From positions 23,658,835 through 23,722,834 of the forward strand of contig OY992832.1 in NCBI GenBank assembly GCA_963921425.1: a DNA stretch of 64,000 nt, given 5' to 3'. Both the position numbers and the translations under genes were made by a program. This DNA is from Dryas octopetala (taxonomy: Eukaryota; Streptophyta; Magnoliopsida; Rosales; Rosaceae). Position 1 is the first letter of the stretch. Each line of letters opens with the position of its first letter. This document shows, piece by piece, positions 24,611-36,906 of the stretch. A model generated the notes under the pieces. That model did not search any database. It worked only from the letters and a program-made list of their open reading frames with translations, and was not told the origin of the DNA.

Positions 24611-26262
24611 ATGGAGATGGAGGGTTTGGGCTTGAGAAGGCTACTGGTGTGTATGGTAGTTGTACTGGTGATGATGATAACGTTGAGCAAGGTCGCCAAT
24701 GCTGATGTGCGGCATGATGTTGGAGGAAACAAGACCAATTGGGCACCAAACGTTAACCTGTCAGACTGGTCCAGTCACAAAACTTTTTACGTTGGTGAAT
24801 GGCTATGTAAGTCTTCATTTCTCCTTTTAATTCCTCATCGTTAATTATCCCACTAGTGTTTGTTTCCTAGGAAAATAAATAAAGCCACCAGGAAAATTTA
24901 GCTTGAATGTTAAGCATCTATCGATTCCACCAACTATATATCTATGCTTCCAGTGATCTAATGATATTTCTTTCTGTAATGTTGAAGAGGCCTCCCCAAA
25001 TTCGAATTTTCCCTCTTCCATATAAAATAAAAATTAAAAAAATCATACAGATCCCTTATTTTTCTTTATTTTGACTGAACACGTTTCAAGGTTTGCATAA
25101 TTTGGATGCTACAGAACATTTTTTTTTTTTTTTTAAACAATCAAGTTGTTTATATGTTTATTTTGTGAGTTTGCGAGTTTGGGAGTTTAGGGTGGGTGTG
25201 TGGTGAGAACTTTTGATGTTTGAAGTTAGTTTGAAGACAATAGAGGTACCTAGTTTGGTAATGTGAGGTGTGTTTTGACTTTTGTGAGAAATTATAAAAT
25301 CTAAAAAGATTTAGGTGTGTAGTGACCAGTGAGAAGATTAGGGGTGTGCACATAGCAATACTCAATATCAATAGACCACAAAGTAGTTAGTCATAAAGTA
25401 GATATATTTATTTTGATTTATTTTTATAATTTAATTAATTGTCAAAATCTAGAAAGATCTTTGGTCTTTTATTTTTTCTCTGTAGTTAATACTAAATATG
25501 AAAAAATTATCGGGTGTATCCTCGAGCTATATATGTTGGGTTGGTGAACTTGTCAAATATAATTAAATATCAAATTAAACAAGCAAATGACTGAAATGAC
25601 TGGCTTTTGAAATTTTGTGCATAGGACAATGTTTGGCTCTTTACTAATTATGTGTTAACACTTGTTGACTTATGAGTAGGAATTGATACATGCATGCTTC
25701 ATGCAATACCCATCCCAAGGCTATAGCTTGATGCATTTATTTACCAGAGTTTTAGCAATCAAAATTTATTTACTAAATAATATGACATTAGGTCCACTTT
25801 AGAAGTCATTTATTTTTAATAAGATAAGATAATAACATATGTACGTGTATTAAGTGTTAACACATCATTTAGTATAAATTAATGTCCTCCATTTTATTGT
25901 GTTGTATGTGTGAATTAGATTTTGGATTTGACAAGAGCCGTTACAATGTATTGGAGGTGAACGAGACAAGTTATGAGAAGTGCATGGACACAGACTTCAT
26001 TCGAAACATAACAAAGGGCGGTCGAGATGTGTTTCAGCTCACTGAACCCAAAACCTATTACTTCCTCAGCGGTGGGGGCTATTGCTTTCACGGCATGAAG
26101 GTCGCCGTGAAGGTCCAACCTCTTCCGCCCACTCCGGGTCCTACTCCGCCTCAAAATGGTAACGCTGCCTCTCTTCGGCCATCACTTTATTCAGCCACCC
26201 ACCTGATGATTACGCCACTCCTTTTCACTGCTACTGTTTTCTTGAGGATAGGCTTGTTTTAA
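24611..26262 (+). CDS. Early nodulin-like protein (phytocyanin domain), copy 1
   Basis: Two exons, 24611-24806 and 25919-26262 (179 codons plus stop), joined at GGCTAT|GTAAGT and AATTAG|AT so that the split codon gives Tyr in GEWLYFGFDK. The first ATG is used; a second in-frame ATG six bases on (24617) aligns better with the start of copy 2. Order: signal peptide (about 1-31, hydrophobic core VCMVVVLVMMITL), phytocyanin domain (NWAPNVNLSDWSSHKTFYVG through YCFHGMKVAVKV) with the two conserved disulfide cysteines, short Pro-rich linker, and a hydrophobic tail typical of GPI anchoring. Type-1 copper ligands are missing (YNVLEV and GYC where copper binders have His), as in ENODLs. The product should sit on the outer plasma membrane. 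Confidence 0.92.
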
Positions 26263-27021
26263 TTATCTTTTGCTCTACATCTTCTATGTTAAGTTATCTT
26301 TTGGTGAAATTAGAAAACATTCATCAAGTGGTTTCCTATAGATACTGAGTCTTGTTTAGGTTTAATTAATTTCCTTGGAGAACAAGTATTGTAGCTAAGG
26401 TTCAAGCGTACCTATTAGAGTGGCTCAGATGGATGTAGAATTTACAATGTGTGCAATTCATTTGGAAAGTTACATGCTATGGTACACATTTTATTTATTG
26501 TGGCAATTGGCATAAGAAATAGTAATAACATTTCATGATTTTTTTGAAGATGAGGGGTTATCGGATCTCCCAAAATTCATCCTACACTCTTTAATTTTTT
26601 ATTTGATTTTATCAACTCAATTTCTAAATAAATTTTTAACTTTCAACAATGTTTCACCCGTATGTCTGTTTCTTTTTGCAAAACCTATATACCCCTTTTT
26701 GGTTCCTCTATTCTTTTGACTCTTTTCCCTTAATCAACTCTTTGCTTATCCAATCAACAAAATCAGTCTATGCCATACTCTCACTAACGATACAGTTTCA
26801 AGGGTAAATTCACTGGATGAACAATTCTCTATGGATCCAGTGCTGCAAAAACTTTTAGACGTGAAAGAATTTTTAGAGTTTAGTAATCCCTTCTATCTCT
26901 TTTGTATCTATTATTCATGGTATGTATTCTCATTATTTTATTTTCTCAATGAATATTTAAATTAAATTAAAGTATCCAGGGTTTTTAGTCTCTATATCTC
27001 TACTTTTATATCTCTTTTGCA
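26263..27021. other. Spacer downstream of ENODL copy 1
   Basis: Includes the 3' UTR of the first ENODL gene to perhaps 26500. No further features. Confidence 0.4.
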
Positions 27022-27041
27022 ATATATATATATATACAAAA

Positions 27042-27448
27042 ATGCTCTAAAGCTAACTAGTTAGTAAGATAATACAATACTAGCTATCATTTTGGGCTCA
27101 TTACATAGTGTAATCTTATAATCTAAACCGTTCATATTTTAGGTCTCTATTCAAAGATTAACCTTGCAAAAAATCAACCAAATCAGAAATCATTTAGCCA
27201 TTCGATTATCATTACAATCATTTCATGTTTTATTGAAAAACTTGTGTTCGTCCATTTACATGAGCACAATTAGCTTACTAATAGTTGGCTAAATGATTTC
27301 CGATTTTGTTACTTTTTTTTTTTTAAGGATGATCTTTAAATGAGAGCCTACAAAATAAACGGTTCAGATCATGTAATTACATTGTCTAGTAGGCTCAAAA
27401 AAATAGTTAGCGTTATATTATCTTACTAACTGGTTAGCTCTAGAGCAT
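27042..27448. mobile_element. Foldback MITE A in a (TA)n tract
   Basis: 407 bp with long inverted ends: ATGCTCTAAAGCTAACTAGT at the left and ACTGGTTAGCTCTAGAGCAT at the right. Pairing continues inward (ATCAACCAAATCAGAAATCATTTAGCC against GGCTAAATGATTTCCGATTTTG). Both sides are (TA)n (27022-27036 and 27449-27472), so the target duplication, if TA, is masked. Encodes nothing. Confidence 0.75.
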
Positions 27449-27491
27449 ATATATATATATATATATATACATACATACATATATACACAAG

Positions 27492-27881
27492 AATGCTAAA
27501 AAACTAACTGGTTAGTAAGTTAATACAAAACTAACCACCCTATTGGATCCATCGCACAATGTAATCTCAAAATCTGAACGGTTTATTTGTTAGGCCCTAC
27601 TTCAAAGATCATCCTTATAAAAAATCTTTAAAATCGGAAATCATTTAGTCATTTGATTATAACAACTATTTATATGCTTTTATCGAAAACACTGATCGTC
27701 TATTTATTTGATCTCAATTTGATGACTAAATGATTTTTTATTTAGTTGATTTTTTGCAATGATGATCTTTGAAGTATAGCCTAAATAATGGATGGTTCGG
27801 ATGATGAGATTAGTTATGTAGTGGTCCCAAAAGTATGGTCAGCTTCTTATTAACTTGCTAACCAGTTAGTTTTACAGCACT

Positions 27882-27882
<1 letters not shown>
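27492..27882. mobile_element. Foldback MITE B in a (TA)n tract
   Basis: 391 bp, same family as MITE A: left tip AATGCTAAAAAACTAACTGG, right tip CCAGTTAGTTTTACAGCACT. Internal CAAAGATCATCCTTATAAAAAATC pairs with its inverse near 27745. Followed by (TA)n at 27885-27915. Related sequence appears at 20365, 51390-51990, 53900-54180 and 63560-64000. Confidence 0.75.
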
Positions 27883-27915
<33 letters not shown>

Positions 27916-27916
<1 letters not shown>

Positions 27917-28748
27917 GTATACCATTTTGGAGGTTTTAGAAGCAACATATTTAGTTTGGGGTAAAACAAAGTTGTAGAAAGTAAGAACAATTAGAAGGTT
28001 TAAATGTAATTAATGGTTTGACAGTAAAAAAAAAGGCAATTGAGGTTTTAATTGGAAACTTGAATTAATAAAAAATAAACGAGGATTGCAGGATTACATT
28101 TTAAGAGTGCCAATACCTCCATTTTAGTTTTTAAAAAAGAAATTGAAGTTCAGAAATGATTTTATCAATAAAATATAAAATGAAAAAATTTTATATGTAA
28201 TGTAACACCATGTGATGGTATGATTTCACTCAAATTATAATTTAAATGAATTCATAACATCACTTCACACCCAAAAAATTACATGCAAAAATGGAAAGCA
28301 ATGATTGAATGACTTTTCTTTTTGTCAACATTTGGAAACTGTTTATTGAAATGGACTCTATAGTTGCAATCAATTTAGTAAGGCGGAGGCTATTCCGACC
28401 ATCATCCATTGGTTTGAATTATTGACCCAAAATCAACAAAAACTTCATCCAATATGCTCCCAATCAGAATAATTTTATATCTTAAGAGTACACACGAAAG
28501 ATTTTTCTTATAAAGTTTGAAAATCGACTTGTATAACAGAAAATAGCATAAAGGGTTTTCTTTGTACACACTTTTAGGATGACCAAGGCCATGGAATCTT
28601 GCTAAACAAGGTACAATAAAACTATAACCTTGAGCCAGACTAACACAATAACATGAGTCCTCATTCTCATGAGACATGCATGTGCTTGTACCTTATAAGC
28701 ACCCTAGCTTTTTAGCAAGGCCAAGAATTGCAGAGAGAGAGCTGCCAA
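27916..28748. other. Promoter-side spacer of ENODL copy 2
   Basis: AT-rich, no coding region. A minus-strand frame at 28402-28677 has no recognisable domain and lies in the promoter region. Confidence 0.4.
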
Positions 28749-29311
28749 ATGGAGGGTTTCAATAGTAGAGTTGGGGGGTTGATGGTTTTGTTGATCATGA
28801 CATTCATGCTAAATGCTGAATGCAAACTCCACAGGGTTGGAGGAGGAAGCTCCACTTGGGCTCCAAATGTTAACTTCACAAACTGGTCAAGCCACGAGAA
28901 CTTTTATGTGGGTGATTGGCTTTGTAAGTTCCTTTCTCTCATAGATTATTTGCATCCAATATATATGTTTAGCTAACCTTATTAATCAATTTGTTTGTTT
29001 TTGTCCTATTAATTAATCCAGATTTTGGCTTTGACAAGCACATTTACAATGTGCTAGAGGTGAACAAGACGAGCTACGGGAATTGCATTGACAGAGATTT
29101 CATATTTAATGTTACAAGAGGTGGGCGGGACGTGTTTAATTTGACAGAGGCAAAGACATACTTCTTCCTCAGCGGCCATGGCTACTGCTTCAAGGGTATG
29201 AGAGTTGCAGTTGATGTCCATGAAAGTTGCAGTTTTAAATCATACGCCAACAATCGTATTGTCCTATTTGCAATGCTCGCCGCTGCCTGGGCATGGACAT
29301 TTCACTTCTAA
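28749..29311 (+). CDS. Early nodulin-like protein (phytocyanin domain), copy 2
   Basis: Two exons, 28749-28923 and 29022-29311 (154 codons plus stop); junction GGCTTT|GTAAGT and ATCCAG|AT again yields WLYFGFDK. The intron is only 98 bp against 1112 bp in copy 1, at the identical position. The product has a signal peptide (core GLMVLLIMTFML), a phytocyanin domain (STWAPNVNFTNWSSHENFYV to GYCFKGMRVAVDV), two disulfide cysteines, several N-glycosylation sequons (NFT, NKT, NVT, NLT) and a hydrophobic GPI-type tail. It lacks the Pro-rich linker of copy 1. Copper ligands are likewise missing (YNVLEV, GYC). It is a tandem paralogue of the gene at 24611. The role is inferred as a cell-surface, apoplastic glycoprotein. 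Confidence 0.92.
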
Positions 29312-29811
29312 TGCATTCTATGTAGCTAGCTAGCAATTCATAATCAAATGATTAGGGTGGTACTAGAAATTGCATATGATAGATCGGTTGTTGGATTTGT
29401 ACAACAATTGTAGCAAACAATTCTCACCTGTATTTGCTTAAACACAACACTTAAATAACGGCAATACCAGGGGCTAACAGTCAACTAACAGTCATAGCTC
29501 AAGTGGCCAAAAAAACAAAGAGTCATAGCTCAAAATACATTCATAGAACAGATCTCCATAAAAACACAAAAGCCAGCAGCAACCATCTGTCTGACATAAT
29601 CCCATAAGTTACCAGTCAACATCCGAAGCCAGAACCAGGGTAGGATCATATACAAAAAGCTTGACATGGACATATATGGGTACCTACCACTTCACAAAAT
29701 GCAAGCTTAACCTAAGTCCAAACCTCCTACCGGTGGGAGGCTACACCTTTAACTAAAACTATATACAAAGTCGATAACTTGGTCATCTTCATATGCATAG
29801 GGCCCACAGGC
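29312..29811. other. Convergent 3' ends: ENODL copy 2 and AGO4
   Basis: Plus-strand transcription from ENODL copy 2 and minus-strand transcription from AGO4 converge here. The AGO4 3' UTR probably covers about 29470-29811. No other features. Confidence 0.5.
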
Positions 29812-31039
29812 TCAACAGAAAAACATGGAATTAGCAACTTTCTCCTTGAGCCTCGGCAGTTGAGGGACAGGAACTGCTCCAGCAGAGGTCAGCCCGCCAT
29901 GGCTTGAGGATGTCTCCGATGCATCTTCAAACTTCATAAACTGGCCCATCTGAGTAGCGGCCAAGTGAGCATAGCAAACAGGAGCAACTGAAAGCAACAG
30001 GTATTAGATCAAGGGATTAGAATTTACGTATTGAAATTTTTCAATATTAAAGGATCACATTTGCAACTCAGCATGTTACAATGACTATTATAACAGCATA
30101 AACATCAAGTTGAGGGGTTGTTTTGCATGCAAAACAATCTAAAGGAGTGGAAAAGAATTAGAGTAAGTAACTCCATCTTACCAACAGAAATGGCTGTAGT
30201 ACTTCTCTGGTACCTACAATCATGAAAATTATGATTTAGAGGGATATCAATAATAAATTAAAGCTAAAAATAACTGATAAATATTCACTTACACATATGA
30301 CAGCGAATGCACTAGTTCCTGCAGATCATCTGCTGAGAAACCAACTTCATCCAACAGAACATGATAATGAGTAGGCCTTGTGGTCCCCTAAGAAATACAG
30401 GTACACAAAGTAAATATATAAGTGTATATATATATATATATGTATCTTGTATTCACTATTTTGGACAACAATATATCAAATTTTGCATACAATGATTCAA
30501 AAGGTCCCTGAACAATTATTTGCAAAACCAAATTCCCACAGTAATATTTGGATTGAATATTATTGGAACAATTAAAACTAATGAATGTTTTAATGTTTGA
30601 AAAACAAAGTTCACAGAAAAGTTCGGGCATACTATTTGAAGCATGTCCAGGGTAGACTAATGCAATAACCACATTTTAGACTGAGAATTCAATGACTTGG
30701 AGAATTTTAAAAAATAAAAAGAACTAAAGAACTTGTTTAGCTCTCCAAGAACTAATTCAGGAAGTTCTTACATACATCAAAAGAGAAAGAAAGAGAAACA
30801 TTGTTTTAACAAAACAGAACAGAAAAGGAGTAGCAATTATGCATGAAAATGAAAAGAGTTGTAAATGGAACAAATACACCAAAGTAGCTAAAATAAGTAA
30901 TAATTAATCCTGGACCATTACTCTCCCATTGAGTGTTTTAATCATAGATTCATAGCTTTAGAACAAGATCTAACAGTCCAGGATTAACAAATTATTTTAG
31001 CCATTTATTACAGCCTTTCCATAAACATATATATACACA

Positions 31040-31075
<36 letters not shown>

Positions 31076-34000
31076 TTTATATTATACCTGCATAAATATC
31101 ATACTCACAATAAATAAATAAAAACAGCAAACCTAAAGCCACAAACAAAGTTACAAACAAGATAAAAAAGCTGAAATACATAATACTGATACGCACAATC
31201 ATTCCAGCTTGTGCACAGAGATAAAAATCATTGTTCCTTGGATGACAAATTTTGTTGTCGATAATTGTTCCTACAAAAACAATAAAAAGTATGGGTATAT
31301 GTTGAATTATGTGAAGGGTTTAATTAGTGTGTTTGTGTTGGCCTACCAGGTGGAACATTATCAGGGGATTGAGGCTGAAAGAATTTTGTATGGTGGTTTT
31401 TCTGAGCAATAATCACGACAAATTTAGGGTTCCAACTCTCGTCCAGGAACTTGCAAGCCTGGGGAAAAAAAAAAAAAAAAAGACTGGTTGACATAATTTC
31501 TAAATTGAGCACAAATCAAAAGGTCAATGATCAGTTCACAAAACCTCAATGATTTGGTCCAGTTCAATGTTCAGAACTTGGTTGAACTGAGACTCGCTGA
31601 CTCCATCCCTAAATCCAATACATAACTAGTCAACAACATGAAGGTATCAGATGCATAAGTAAAAATTTACTAAAACGACTCAAACAATAACTTTACGTCG
31701 GATGAGATTATTCAACATGCTCTAACAGATTGGGGTTAGTTATGAAGGGAGTCAAAAAGAAACAGATGCCCATGAACAATGATTAAAAAAGAAGAACTAA
31801 TCAATATATACTCACACTACAAACAGTGTCAAATTAGCAAGTGACAATTCAAGAAAATAATGGAGAACCGTAAGTGCAACATAAATTAGAAGTAAAGCCA
31901 GTCATAAGCACTATAGTCTAAGAAATGCATGCACACATAAATTTTAATTGGAATAACCAACACTGCAGCTTAAAAGTTTGGACCAATCTGAACCTTTGAT
32001 AAATTTGTCAGCAGTAACAGCGCAAATAAACCTTTGCAAGTCAAATTTCAATTCTCAGATCAATGACTTTTATTCCAAATATAAATGGTTAATGCTAAGA
32101 GATGACCAAAATGTACCAACACTAAGAGATGGCCGATTGAAATGCTATAACACTTTTCAAAAATGATTTTACAGTCTAACATGGTAGCTATGTATTCTAC
32201 CATTCTGAACCCTATGTATTTGGTGGATAACCACAAATTAAGAGGGCACGCACTTCCATGTCATTTGGGTTCACTTAATGTTGAAACCTCAGTCCTTTGT
32301 TCCACATGGTATTAATAATTCAAGCAAGTCATCTAACAACAAATTGACTTTAATCTCTGATTGTGTCAGAAAATTACCACTGGCCTGAGCAAGAAAATTG
32401 GTAATTCACCCATATGTTTATATGGGGATGGTTTAATTTGAATGATGTTTTGAAGTGAGCCCAAAGCTTCAGTAAAGAATTAACATGTATGTCTGGAAGA
32501 TTTGCCAGCCTATGTGTTCTTTTCTAGAGAGAGTACACAAACACACTAAACTTAAGCCATAACACTGGATTTCCAAAACAATTACAAATGTGATACTTCG
32601 AATGTTCCATTTCCTTCAATAGTTTTAGGTTTGATTTTAAACGTACCTGAATATGATGATCTGGTCAGGTTTCTGTTTCCCTGAACTCGTATAGAAGTCC
32701 AAAAGCAGCTCTCTGAAATTGAGTGGTTTGTAAAGTGTAAATGAAACAAAAATGTAAAACTATAATAAAATGATTAGAATATTGAAGAGTGACACAATGT
32801 ACAAATTTTTAATGTTTTATATAAAATATGAGATGCATATCCTACCTCATAATACCATCATCTTCCGTTTCAGAAATTCGCTTGTATAGCGAATCTATCA
32901 TTTCCACCTTTGGGGACTGTGTACGAACAGACGCTCGATAGCGAGAAATCAGTGGCCACTGCCTGGAGCTGACCACCTATTATACCACCATTGAATACAA
33001 CATACTTAGTATATCAGATATCTTTTTTTCCTATGAAATCAAAAGTACCTCTAATGTGCAGAGAGTTTTAACAGAATGAAAGTACAATTTTATCAAAAAT
33101 TAACATTTAAGCTCAAGGTAAAATATGATGCCAGTTTACCGCAGCAATTGATGGCACATCAGACTGCCCAGGAGAGCCATGTGACACATCCATTCCAAGA
33201 ATGATGGTGGGAGCCTTGGACACTATAGGGATAGAAGGAGAAAATTCAACGGCCAACAGTGAATTTAAGCCACCAAGCTGCAAGGAACAAGGGCAGATCA
33301 ACAAGAATGAAGGCACAACAAAGAACAAATACACTCATCATAATTACCAATAAGGACAGAGAACATGGCCCTTACAACAACTCACCTTTGCATTGATCTT
33401 TAACAGAACATTTGTAAGATATTGATCATTGACCCTTGTAGGAGCAATGCATTGTGTAACAATTCCATACTCTGCAAGATTCTTGCGCTTCCATGGGCCT
33501 GGGTGAATCGATAGAAATCATCAATAGGACAGATTATATAATTTAACATTGTCAAAATTAGTATAGATAAAATGACTCAACCATATAGAGCCGAATTTTT
33601 TCTCTCTGGAAGCAAACAGAGAAGGAACTGTGGTTGTCCAGGAAGTTTGGACTCTATTTCCTCAAACATTCTCTCAACTCTAACCAGAGGTGGAGCACGT
33701 CTAGACTGTGGATTCTCTTCAATTACCGCGAATGGATCCGCTATGCTCTGCCAAAAGAGCAAATGAAAAAGAAAAAAAATAAAAAAATAAAGTTTTCTAA
33801 GTTACTTGATTACATATTGTAGTAAATGTGTAATTGCAAAACTTACAATTCCTTTCATATCTCCACATTTGATCAGATCACGGACAAGGCCTTTTAGATC
33901 ACAGCGTGCAGAGAAGTTAACAACAGCCCACCGTTCTATCTTAGTTGGCTTCACAAGTTTCTGCATTTTGACAACATAAAATAAATATTGAAACAAAATA

Positions 34001-36906
34001 ATGATCAAGTAAAAAATAAGGGGGAGGGGGGACAAACACCTTATTGTTGAAATTCCACCGCCCATTGCGAGGGAAGAAATCATCCCCATTTCCCACTTTT
34101 AACTGTTAGGGAAAATCAAAGCAATGAATCAGTAAAAGCAAAATGGAATAGGCTCCATCAAGAGGATAAAATAAATTTATACAAAAACACATTAGCAACC
34201 ACATAGGCTCCTTCACAAAGGTAAATATGGCACATACCCTTGGAGCTGGCAGAACACGGCCCTCCACTTGAGTAAAGCCATTACTAATTGAAACGCCACA
34301 TGCACGTAGCATTGGTTCAGAATCATAATTGTTGATTTTTAAAGCCTGCAATAGTACTCATGAAACCTGGAGATTCATTGATGTGTACAGAATGAGTCAG
34401 AGGTTAAGGGAAGACACCTACATTAGACAAAACATTCATCCTCTCCTGTGGCTTTTGCCTTGATTTCTCCACCAGTGAAGCTCTTTGAAGGGTGGAAAGT
34501 GCTTTTGTATAACGTTGCAAGGACACCAGGGAACAAAGCTATAAAAAAAATCAATAAAAATGATAAAGTCATAAATAAGATTAATCAAAATATTTAAAGC
34601 ATAAACTAGAAAGAACAATATATACTCATCAGTTACCTCAAGGGGGATAAAAGTAGGACGCTTTGGCTTCCCCACATTAATGCATGGTAAATCAGCAGAA
34701 TAACGCAACTCAATGTTGCGATTGTTCACAAAATAATCATAAACAGTCACTTCAACTTCTGCATCCTCGCCATCCTTTGCATTTTTGTTTCTCAAGGTAA
34801 ACCTGGACCACACAGGCATAACAAATGGAGGGGTTTAAGAAGGGCATAAGGAAAATAGTGGCTCCAGCACATTGAAGAGTAGTAGATAAAGCACAAAGAC
34901 ATAAAAATGAAAAACATGGCAACATTAAAAAAATAATTTACATTTGGTCTCTGCATGTTCTCTCACTCAATCCAGTTATCTTGTATTCTTGATTGGATGG
35001 ACTTGTTTTAACCCTCAAATTCTTGAGGGTTCTTTTAGCCTATTCATAGAAACAAGCACAGATTATCAATGAGTAAATGAACATATTAACCCACCAGAAT
35101 AAATAAGCAGAAGGGAATAGGTGATACATTTTGGTTGGCAATTAAAAAATACTAACATATTAACATATTATTACCTTCGTGTTTGGCAATTAAAAAATAC
35201 TAACATAGTAACATATTAACATACTAACATAGATGATAAATAAGCAGAAGGGAATAGGTAATATTAACATATTAGAATAAATAAGCAGAAGGGAATAGGT
35301 ACTATTAACATATTAGAATAAATAAGCAGAAGGGAATAGGTAATATTAACATATTAGAATAAATAAGCAGAAGGGAATAGGTGATACATTTTGGTTGGCA
35401 ATTGAAAAATACTAACATATTAACATATTATTACCTTCGTGTTTGGCAATTAAAAAATACTCATATTAACATATTAACATACTAACATAGGTGATAAATA
35501 AGCAGAAGGGAATAGGTAATATTAACATATTAATACCTTCGTCCAGTCAAGTGAAAAGGGATCTCTAACATTTTGGTTGGCAATTAAAAAATCCACCACT
35601 GGCCCTGGCTGTATAATCATGGTAGTTGATACATCTGAACATATATGCAATGGAATAGGTGAAGGAACTGGTATTTTTGAAGAACACAACAGAATAAAAA
35701 GTAATATTAGTTACCAATATTCAAAGACAAGCCACCCTGGGTGGTTCTGAAACTCGAATGGAATCCTCTGCAGCCAAGTACACCGCCTCCAACATCCGCA
35801 AAATTCTTAGGATCATTGTGGAAGAAGGATTGGCGTACAAGAAGGCATCCTCTATTACAATCCAGGTTTTCATTAGGTATGATCCAACCCAACCAAAGAA
35901 TAACTCCAACACAAAATTATGTGCAAAAAGGAGAGAGTAAGGAGAAAACAAGACAAAATTTCACTCACTGCTTAGATGCATGTTGTCTTAATATGATATC
36001 CAGCACTCTAAGAGCTTCTTGGGAGTTCTCTGATTCTTGACCACGTAGAGCATCTCCAATTGCCTTCATGGGAATTTTTGCAGCATAGCTAATCTCCACA
36101 TTGAATGTTTTGGACCGATTAGGACGCCGTAATCTCTTCCGGTCACTTTCATTTGGACTCCCAGGACCGTCGGGGTCACTATTTCCATTGTTTCTAAACA
36201 CAAAACAAATCCACCAGACTTTAGAGCAAGAAAAGGAGAACCCACACAAATGTTAGAAATCCATTACAGCCCTTCCTTACATACCTGCTTGATGGCATAT
36301 CCTCCAGCACAACTTGAAATTCAAGTTTGTTGCGTGGAAGGGAGCCAACAGTAAACAGGCTCTTCTCCCCGTCATAAGCAAAGTCCTTTCCACCTAACTC
36401 AGATTGATAAGTCTCATGCACCCTATCGATTATTCTTCTTCCAGAACCCTTGCCATCAACAGGTCGGCCGTCTTCATAAGAAACAGAAACCTATGTATAC
36501 AGTACAAAAATGAGAACAAGTGTAAAACTGACAATTTCAGAAAACTCCAAAAAAGTATTGGAACCTATATAAAGTATCTGGAACATACACTGTAATGGAA
36601 GAAATAGCCCTCAATATTAGTGCAGTTAACTTTGAAGTGATTAGTGACCAGAGGTATCTTTTGCCCCTTGGTTCCAAGGCCACGCCTAGCAATAGGGACT
36701 CGCCCAGGTTTCTTCTTAACAGGTTCGGGAATGTTATCTGCTTCTGCTCTCAGCGGAACAACATCTGGTGGAATAACAGGGGGTGGCGGTGGCAACCCAT
36801 GCTCTGGCCCATTTCCATTTCCATCTGGCCCATTTCCATTTCCATCTGGCCCATTCCCATTTCCATCTGGCCCATTCCCATTTCCATCTGGCTCAAATGA
36901 ATCCAT
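29812..36906 (-). CDS. AGO4: Argonaute 4-clade protein, 22 coding exons, 938 aa
   Basis: Exons on the minus strand in transcript order: 36906-36589, 36490-36285, 36193-35969, 35851-35715, 35634-35537, 35039-34942, 34802-34637, 34538-34422, 34345-34238, 34102-34040, 33960-33847, 33747-33582, 33498-33386, 33277-33140, 32976-32846, 32712-32647, 31608-31545, 31458-31347, 31270-31197, 30387-30293, 30213-30182, 29987-29812. They sum to 2817 nt with every phase and GT-AG site consistent. The N-terminus is Gly/Asn-rich then [13 protein letters not shown]; next come the Argonaute N, PAZ and PIWI regions. Catalytic triad: D673 (GMDVSHG), D756 (FRDGVSE) and H888 (CYAHLAA). The C-terminus SMFFC is typical of this clade. 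AGO4 binds 24-nt siRNAs and guides DNA methylation in the nucleus. Length is close to Arabidopsis AGO4 (924 aa). AGO8/9 also belong to this clade, so the exact paralogue is inferred. Confidence 0.96.
31040..31073. repeat. (GA)n microsatellite in an AGO4 intron
   Basis: GA dinucleotide run in the intron between the exons ending at 31197 and starting at 30387. Confidence 0.9.
35085..35536. repeat. Tandem repeats derived partly from an exon edge, in AGO4 intron 5
   Basis: The unit AATAAGCAGAAGGGAATAGG recurs six times. Two segments (35126-35150 and 35386-35410) match exon-5 sequence at 35569-35592 (ACATTTTGGTTGGCAATTAA plus AAAA). Two others (around 35173 and 35433) repeat the real 5' splice site: TTACCTTCGT against the true TACCTTCGT at 35535. 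The intron thus carries decoy copies of its own donor. Confidence 0.85.
36808..36891 (-). repeat. In-frame 21-bp minisatellite in AGO4 exon 1
   Basis: Four copies of a 21-bp unit encode PDGNGNG four times (residues 6-33). Copies differ only at synonymous positions (CCATTTCC/CCATTCCC). Confidence 0.95.
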
